From Platycnemis pennipes (Eukaryota; Arthropoda; Insecta; Odonata; Platycnemididae), in the NCBI GenBank assembly GCA_933228895.1, contig OW121854.1, forward strand, positions 52,618,609-52,682,608: a stretch of DNA of 64,000 nucleotides. Reading direction: 5' to 3'. The notes beneath the pieces were generated by a model. The model was not told where the DNA came from. It did no database searches and saw nothing but the letters and a program-made list of their open reading frames with translations. A program made the translations under genes and the position numbers. This document shows, one piece after another, positions 56,681 through 64,000 of this stretch (the first letter of the stretch is position 1; every line of letters begins with the position of its first letter).

Positions 56681-58160
56681 ACTATTCAAATATCGGTTTT
56701 CTATGATTTTGTCCAATTAAAACTGCTAATGGATGAGAAAAACACATTAAAAGTTACAGAAGTATGTATAAAGTAGTGGGTTCTTTTATTTAACGATCAT
56801 TTAAAACTTTTGAAAATAAATTTTCATTTTTTTCTTAAACTATAGACTTTATTTATTGGTTTTCCCTAGCCTATTTGGTCGTATACAGAGAGTAGATGTA
56901 ATTTAGCATCATCAAAGGACTTTGCTCTTAGCCCGCCATCTTAGACTATAAAATTAAGCATATTTTTATTGTATAGGACAAGGAAAACCTTGTGGAACTA
57001 ATCCTGTACCTTTTGTTTCTTCAACTTTTGAAAATAGCTCCATGAATACTGGTACTCTAGGACCATCACTTTGCACTCGTGTATGGTGCGCGCGTTAACC
57101 GTGCCCTACCCCTTGTTGCCCATTGAAGATAGACCAAAATTGGTCATGCAGGGCGCATTAGCTCTTATAAACATGAGATTAAGTCAAATACACCATGCTA
57201 GTTTGCAGAATATTTAATTGGCTTTATTTGGGTCACGTACAAACTGTTCTTTAATACTAACACTAAGCATTTGCGGCTATAGCATTCTTCTCATCTTGCC
57301 ACACGAAACGTCCACTCCTATTCATGTCCGTTTTTTTGCACTTTTTTAATGTACACTGCAAGAATGCACTAGGCACAACTTGGCTCCACGAATATTTTAT
57401 TTAATGAGAATTTTAAACATAGCAGAGGATTCAAATGTAATTGCCATCACTGTTCCATTACTTACACGCCCAGCAAAACTCAGTTAACATTTTATAGCAT
57501 GAGGTACTTATGAAAGAGTCCACGGAAAATATTTACTTTTTGTTTTTGCATTGAAACTTTAACACTTTATTCTAGTCATTATGCAACTTGATTGTTGAAT
57601 TTTTCCCTGTACTGTTATATTTCAAATTAGTAAATCAACCGTTTTCTTGAGATCACTTTCTGTATGATTCGGTCGGTATTTACATCTAGGTATCTTTTTC
57701 TGTCGACTAAGGGATTCATGTATTTATGCCTAAAAGAGTTTGATGCTGTTTTAGGAATAAGAATGTTACTTAAATTTACTTAAATAATATGCTTGAGTTA
57801 CATTAGCGTGACTCGTATCGTTTTCCTTTCGCTAAATCGCAGCGGAAACTTTATTAGTTTATAAATCAAAAAGCTAACACCATATATCATAGTGTTTCAT
57901 GCAAAGCTCATTTTTCTTGTTGCAAGATAGGTGAAAGGTGAGTATTTATCAATGGAATAACGTAAAAATTATATAAATCAGTTTGTTTAATATTTTACAA
58001 TATATTTTTATTATAATTAAATCAATTTAATATAGTTTAAATATTATTTTAATAAATTTTATTTATTTTTATTATAGAGGATTTAAGTATTAATATATTT
58101 TTCCTATATTAATTATATATTTCTACAAAACTTTTACCCCTAATTAGCGGAATTGATTTC
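56681..58160. other. AT-rich, no recognised gene
   Basis: No ORFs of note. 57960-58130 is almost pure A/T (long ATTTTATTTATTTTTATTA-type runs), the most AT-rich patch in the window. Confidence 0.5.
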
Positions 58161-58418
58161 CTAGATAACATAATGGTGATATGGGTGGTTAACAGGGATA
58201 TATTTTTCTGGTGCATCAAATATTAAAATGCTTTTTGTATTACAGTTGAGGTGAAATTTTTTTTCAGACTCAATGGTTAATAATAGGTTTTTCCAATTCG
58301 TTTTTTGTAGGTGCAGTTCTGTAGTATAGTTGGTGTAGTATGTGACAAATGTTTTATCTTTATATTTCTTACTTAGTCTAATTTTAAAGCAGTTAATTCG
58401 GCTAGAAAAAGTAAACAC
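58161..58418 (-). pseudogene. Possible LINE reverse transcriptase palm fragment
   Basis: The 85-codon minus frame contains FVTYYTNYTTELHLQKTNWK, NLLLTIESEKK, HLNCNTKSILIF. The spacing resembles the palm of non-LTR RTs around YADD ('TYADDT...NW.NL...I......LN..K...I.F'), with the YADD replaced by YYTN and a short internal deletion. Weak but suggestive. It is not collinear with the C-terminal piece at 59482-59992, which lies on the wrong side for a single element. Confidence 0.3.
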
Positions 58419-59481
58419 CCTTGATGATTTTGCTTAGGGAATACTTCATTCTTTCTTGGGTTTTACTAAAATGATAAACTTGTCATGCTACTCATCAATC
58501 TATTAAGACATATTTCCTTATAGCTCTAGTTCTGGCCTTCACACTAAGCACTCCATTTTATAGTTGCCATTCAATAATTTTTCTACATCTTGAAGCATTG
58601 TTATATTGGAAGTATCTTTCCTGTAACTACCTTTAATATGCATTTGTATCCTCTTTCGTGACGTTTACCATCTCATGCTATATGTCCCTGTTTTTACAGG
58701 CGATTTACCCCTCTATGCATATGGTTATTTTTGCCTTGCTATCTCCATCTGTCTTTTTTCATTCATTCAGGATATGTACTTACTCCATAGTTTACGTTCT
58801 ATCCTAGCTCCAGACATACATGCATCTTATGTTCAATGTCAGCCGAATATCGTTAATAGGTAAACTGTCTTATCTCGTTATTATAATGCTCTTCGTAAAA
58901 CGGTAACTTTTAGTCTGCATGTTTATGTTATTCTTTGTTTTGTCTGGCTTGGTTTCTGAGGTAGAACAATATATCACTGGCCGTATTACACTTCTGTATA
59001 ATTTTGTTTTCTCCATCTTCAGATAGTTATTTCTTGTGCCTAGAAAGGTAATTTTTACATTTCCCAATTCAGTCTACTTTCGCCCACTGATATTTTATTT
59101 TACCTTGCTCTATTGTTGTACTATGCTCCTCCTCCTATTGAGTCAATATTGCAACTCCCGTTTGATGGATTTGTCGTCGTAATGTAAGAAGAGTCCGGTT
59201 TTTATAAAGTCATATAATTTAAATGCAAGGTTTACCATTCAGATTCAGTACCCTCGAGCATGTTTTTTTTTCGTAAAATATATTTTTTCGCTATGGAATG
59301 GTAGACCATAATAGAGAAATTTAAATTCCAATAAAAATACCAAGAAATGAATGGTAGAGGCATTCACGCTCACGTAAATATACCTTTAATATAAAATGTA
59401 TGAGTTTTTCCGCCACTGAAATTTGATTATTTGAGGTATTTTTTCTGTAATAGGATTGATTTCATGGTAATATAAATTGTT
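58419..59481. other. No recognised feature
   Basis: AT-rich; short ORFs at 58675-58863 plus and 58870-59067 minus are not recognised. Confidence 0.4.
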
Positions 59482-59992
59482 CTAATAAAAATAAATAGTT
59501 TTTTTATTACTCCAACACAGAAGCTTACAACTTTTCATCAAGGGAGTAACTTTAGCTAGCCATGAACGTAAACCTGAATAATGGCCACCATCGTGAACAG
59601 AATAGGTTATGCTTTGTTTATAATGGAAATACACCATTAAAATTAACAGTACATATATGAATAATATTATAGTTATAAAAAACATCCTCTAAAATTTCTT
59701 TAGTAAACAATTAAGATCGTATATTTTTCATTGTTGAATTCAGGGTTTTTGAACTAAGACATGGAACAGGTAATAAATTATACACTTTAGGTCTTATGAA
59801 CAAGAAACATCGTTTGAATAACGTCAGGTTCGGTTTGGGTAAGGAAATACGTGTTTTACGTAGGGTATAAGGAGAAGGGGTGTAAAATAATAACACAGTA
59901 TTACCACTTCTTTTGTAAAAATGACGTAATACTTTACAAATAAATAAATTAAAATATGTCATCACTACTTTAACGTAAAACTGAGCCTCCAA
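59482..59992 (-). pseudogene. LINE C-terminal fragment (not family A)
   Basis: Minus-strand frame 59711-59992 (93 codons) has the end pattern of a non-LTR RT protein: FICKVLRHFYKRSGNTVLL, YTLRKTRISLPKPNLTLFKR, then FLFIRPKVYNLLPVPCLSSK and LNSTMKNI. Related proteins read 'YxTRxxxxLxxPxxxxxxxxxSxxxxGPKIYNxLPxxIKxxxxLxxFKxxLK'. Frame 59482-59685 (67 codons), downstream on the same strand, may hold its end and 3' UTR. Distinct in sequence from family A and from the RTE-like copies. The RT core is missing. Confidence 0.55.
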
Positions 59993-61471
59993 AATCCGGT
60001 GATGAGAGCATCACCATCATATTCTGTAATTTAGGTTACGTTTGATGAAATTTGGATGTCCTGCGTTTTGTGTATACTTTCCCTTCCTTTACTCTCATCC
60101 GCTACTTCTTTTCTTTGTATCAGTATAACTCCTATCTTTTTTGGTACTCTCCGTTTTGTCATTTTCTTTGTTCCCTCTTTCTCTATTACTTTCTGATCTA
60201 CTCACTGTAACGGTTTCACAATTTCCCCAAGTACCTACTTATTCTACTATTGTACTTATCTATCTACTAAATTTTACTAAACAACTTCTTTCTTCTCCCG
60301 TATTGCTATACTTTTTTCCTGGTCTCACATCCTGGTTGTCCAATATATTCTATAGCTACACCGTATCAGGATCTAATATATTGATGATTGAATAATTTGT
60401 TATTAAAAAACGCATTATATGAACAAAGATTTTCTGTAAGATCAATGATGATGATGAATGTCCTAACAAATTATTGTATTACGGCTGGATGATGCTTTAG
60501 ACTGGATAATAGACTAAAGTTTCGTTTGGAATTTTAGATGAAGGCCTCTAAAAATAGCGTGTGCATGGTTTTTTGAATGTATTTCTTTCTCTATAGAATT
60601 AAATAATAAAAAAAATCAATTTGAACATTAGCCTATTGTGTTGTATCATCATTTCACAGAGGTAATGGGAGCAAATAAGTTATTTACCGGGTACCCCTTG
60701 GTTTTTTCATGGCTCTAGGCTTAAAATAAATGAGCATTAATGATCGAACAGGCAATCTTTCCTATCTGCGGGATAAAATGCTTCGTGTTACAATGTTTAT
60801 TTTTCATTAGCCTAAGAGCATGTCTCAGAATCAAAATATCTTCTAGAATAATATTTTGCGTAAATAACGTTGCATTGTTACAGCGTTCTATCGTAGAATA
60901 ATAAATAATTTGGAAGTAAAACTCCATCATTCATTACGTACGCTGCTAATATGATAACATTCTTGTATGCTCTATTCTCTTTGAATATTTTTCAAATGTT
61001 TCATTTTCCTCTCTCCTCTTCACTGCTTACCATTCAATCATCCCGGTAATTTTATTCACGTTACCATTTAACCTTATCACTTCCTGCATCTGCCTGTTCT
61101 GCCTCCTCCTCGTTTTATTTTATATTTTTGTCCCCTTCCCGTAATGTATTGTCCATTATTATGGTTCTAAATAAGTTTCTTATCTTAATACTATCTTAAT
61201 ACATGCATCTCTTCAAATTTATCCTTTATAGCAATCCGTCAATCCGTAGTCATTTCAGTTAAGCATAATTCTCGTCGTTTATTTCCTGTCCTCCTTACTG
61301 ACCATCAGTTTTTAAAATATTGTACGTAGTACGTTTAATCTTACAAACATGCATTACATATTGTAGCTTAGGCATGCCTTGTGTTATGAGTTCTTTTACA
61401 TTAGTAAATAATTTATATCTTTCAACAACAGTCCTTTCTGATGGTACCATTATAAATTAAAAATTCATTTC
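59993..61471. other. No recognised gene
   Basis: AT-rich; the 84-codon plus ORF at 60141-60395 is hydrophobic but unrecognised. Nothing else seen. Confidence 0.4.
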
Positions 61472-62096
61472 GTCATCATCATGATTGGTCAACACTCCTA
61501 GGATTGTTTTGACGTGCTTTACACTCAATTCTTCTATCGGCCAACGTTTTCATACTGACGTTATTCTTCTCTTTTACATCCCTCACAACCTGTTCCTTGT
61601 ATCTCATACGAGGCCTGCCTTTTCCAATCTTCCCGTTCACTTTTCCCTCAGTGATTGCCTTCATCAGGCTATCCTGTCTCAAGATATGGCCGATTAAGTT
61701 GTCCCGTCTTCCTCTTAGGGTATTCAGAAGACTTCTCTTTTCTCCCAATTCTCTTAGGATTTCCTCGTTACTAACTCGGTCGATCAATTGAATCTTAGTG
61801 ATTCTTCGGTAGCACTACATTTCGAATGCTTCCACACTTTTCTTCTCCGCTGCTGTCATCGTCCATGCCTCACTGCCGTAAAGAAACATGCTTCAAATGT
61901 ACGTCATGATGAATTGTTTCCTTACTTCTACGCTTGTATTTCCAGCTGTAAGTAGCTTCTTCTTTTGATAGAATTCCCTCTTTGCCTGGGCTATTCTACT
62001 AACTATTTCTTTCTTGCTTTGTCCTTCGTTGGTTACTCGGCCTCCTTGGAAACAGAACTCTTTCACCTCATAAAGTTTTTGTTTTCCTAGTTAGAC
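61472..62096 (-). pseudogene. RTE-like LINE C-terminal region
   Basis: On the minus strand from about 62096: KQKLYEVKEFCFQGGRVTNE, KKEIVSRIAQAKREFYQKKK, SVEVRKQFIMTYI, stop, SMFLYGSEAWTMTAAEKKSV, EAFEM, stop, CYRRITKIQ, then open frame 61787-61479 with DRVSNEEILRELGEKRSLLN, LRGRRDNLIGHILRQDSLMK and GKGRPRMRYKEQVV. This is the thumb-to-C-terminus order of RTE-like proteins (usually AFEMWCxRR; here the Trp codon is a stop). Two nonsense mutations are visible. The 3' end runs into ATGATGATGACG. RT core and endonuclease are absent or too decayed beyond 62096. Confidence 0.88.
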
Positions 62097-64000
62097 ATTT
62101 TATTTCGGCACGCTGCAAATGTTATTTAATTATAGCCTGCTGTAATTTTCCATTCTCTTTCTGCAGAGATTCTCACTGTTGTTTTTTATACAAAGTATCA
62201 ATGATGTTAGTCTACAATTCTTCATGACATTGGTAGCTTAGCAGTTATTCCATTTCTGTTATTCCCCTCAATATAGATTTTACCCACCACCCGTACCATG
62301 CTTTTGAATCGTCATACGTTTTCTACACTCAATCCTTATCAAAATATACCTGCGCTGTAAAGCTCCTATTTCTTACTTATTCTGAAAAACATTATTTTAT
62401 TTTCCGTCATTGCTTGTGTAGAATTTTAATTAGGACTTTTGCATGAAAATTCGCTAATTTTATAATTTAAAAGCCTGTCTTAATTGGATATGTGAAGCTA
62501 TTATCGTTTTGCGCCTACGTAACCTTGATCCCTTATTACTCTCATTGTCTCTCTACCTTAAAGTCACAGGGATGTTAAATCCTCCAGCCAGCTTAAATCA
62601 CCTGTAGTCCAATGTTTGCATTGATTTTGACGTAATAAATCTTAATTTAAACCTTATAGTATAACTTTTTCCGAAAGCAAAATTCAAGATAATGGTTTTT
62701 TCATCCGCCGCTGTTTGAGGAATCTTTTTATGGATACCTTTGCCATTATTTGAAGATTTTTCTCATGCTCTTTCTTCGTTATGTTTATTATATTTTATGA
62801 TAATTGGTAAGTTGATTTCTAGAACTCTTTTTAAAAATACCTATAAATTGTTATTTTAGGAGTTTAGGTTCTTGTTTAAATTATGAATTTGAACTATTTG
62901 GCCAACGTTTCAAAAAATATATTTAAAATTCATCAAGACTTAAATGGAATAAACCACCAATGAACATAAGTAAAATGATTTAAGGATATTTTCAATTAAA
63001 TATGTTTTAAAATGTAATTTATTGCAAAGTTTAACGCCAAAAGATTCACAAAATAAATTTTGCATACCTTTTAGCTGTTTTGAAGTGTTTTGAATAGAAA
63101 CTTTTTTTTAAATAAGGACCTTAACTCCTCAAAAAACATTTTTATATTATATTTTCTATTTCGTAGCCTTTTTTCCACTTCCTTTCCTACCCAATTGTCG
63201 ACTCTGTACCAGCATGACAAACGCTCTCATTTCATCGCTTGCATCTTCTAATGCTAATGCATGCTTCTTGATTTCTTCTGGCATTTATCCTCATTTTCCA
63301 GCGGTACATGTTTAGCCTTTTCGTGTATCGTAAATTCTCTATTTTTATTCATTGACAAACGAAATCGTTTCCAATCTCTTTCTGCGTTGCTCTCCACAAT
63401 TCACATTCAGCAGCCATCTCGTCCGTAAATCTTCTCAATTTTTAGTTAGAAACGTATATAAGGCTACTTTCCAAAGCTCTGGAATGTTTTTTATTCGGTA
63501 CCATGTGTTGATATCGCACTGATATGGTCCCAGGATTTCGATGGGAATTTCGTAATTAATGGGAGCACTCGACATCGTTACTACTTCCTGAATTATCATC
63601 AAGAATTATTCCTCAAGTTTTCCCCGAATCATTTTCGGCAGAATTCGACCAGCCCTAATTCGCTCCCAAAATTCATGAAGGGAGGCAACCTGCATTCGAT
63701 GGCCGTTTTATCTGACGATGGTGCCTTTTCTTTTATTTTTCCCCGATTTCAATTCCCTCAATTGTTCCATTGTGCCTTTTCCAAACATGCGCCTTAATTA
63801 TTCATTAAAGCCTCAGTCCCACCCCGTGGTGCATCCGTTGCTCCCCCGCCTGCCCCTTCCATGAAAATCCATACCTACCTCTCTCCATTAAGGCCTCCGT
63901 CCGCTACAAACGAACTGTGTTCCTCGCTTCGTAACACCGCCTGCCCTCCCATTTCCCCAATCCCATCACCAGGCCATTGTTCTCCACCTGCCGTTATGCT
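62097..64000. other. No recognised gene; pyrimidine-rich end
   Basis: Mostly AT-rich without ORFs of note. From about 63780 to the window end the plus strand becomes C+T-rich (CCTCCGTCCGC, CCCGCCTGCCCCTTCC), another of the recurring strand-biased islands, cut off by the window edge. Confidence 0.45.

Overview
The window looks like eukaryotic, most likely insect (at least arthropod), nuclear DNA. It is AT-rich, has no bacterial gene layout, and contains only short ORFs. Its recognisable content is decayed transposable elements of kinds common in arthropods: CR1/L2-like and RTE-like LINEs, Jockey-like tails, mariner, hAT and TIR MITE-like elements, and tRNA-derived SINEs. I cannot support any intact host protein-coding gene, rRNA, functional tRNA, CRISPR array or operon. 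The sequence reads as intergenic or long-intron DNA. The organism call is an inference from repeat types only.

Layout. 1-10 kb: a 388-bp fold-back repeat (296-683), a pyrimidine-rich island (2260-2900), one LINE tail (4624-4675) and otherwise unrecognised AT-rich DNA. 10-17.4 kb is a dense repeat graveyard: a purine-rich island, a tRNA-derived SINE (10969), a CR1/L2-like LINE ('family A') reverse transcriptase fragment (11870-12640) abutting an opposite-strand RTE-like element (12645-13870), a nested complex of LINE + TTAA-flanked TIR element + two CACTG-ended MITE copies (14038-15483), a rotted RTE-like element with its own insertion (15650-16490), and another LINE-A 3' end (16743-17385). 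19.6-30.1 kb: a CpG-rich island (19590-20400), more LINE-A copies on both strands (20630, 21790, 22692, 26359, 26432, 29771) and pyrimidine-rich or CpG-rich islands.

30-46 kb: a CpG-rich patch (30520), a perfect 29-bp hairpin (33304-33366), a 1.18-kb hAT-like element with a Jockey-like fragment inside (34272-35452), purine-rich islands, three tRNA-SINE loci with inverted, head-to-head structure (38.7, 40.9-41.2, 42.0 kb), an RTE 3' end with a (GAT)n tail (43632-43800) and a SINE/LINE-tail-like repeat (44905). 46-64 kb: two GC-rich islands (49.1, 51.9 kb), a LINE-A copy (50439), an imperfect 77-nt hairpin (51501), a mariner transposase fossil (56155-56680), two LINE C-terminal or palm fragments (58161, 59482) and an RTE C-terminal fossil (61472-62096).

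There is no cooperating gene set. The informative biology is the stratigraphy of mobile elements: LINE family A is represented by at least nine 3' ends sharing a terminal hairpin and a TAGATG-type tail; two other element classes inserted into one copy; and tRNA-derived SINEs repeatedly form palindromes. Nothing here convincingly amounts to a new functional system. The best candidates for something undescribed are the inverted tRNA-SINE structures and the two hairpins at 33304 and 51501.
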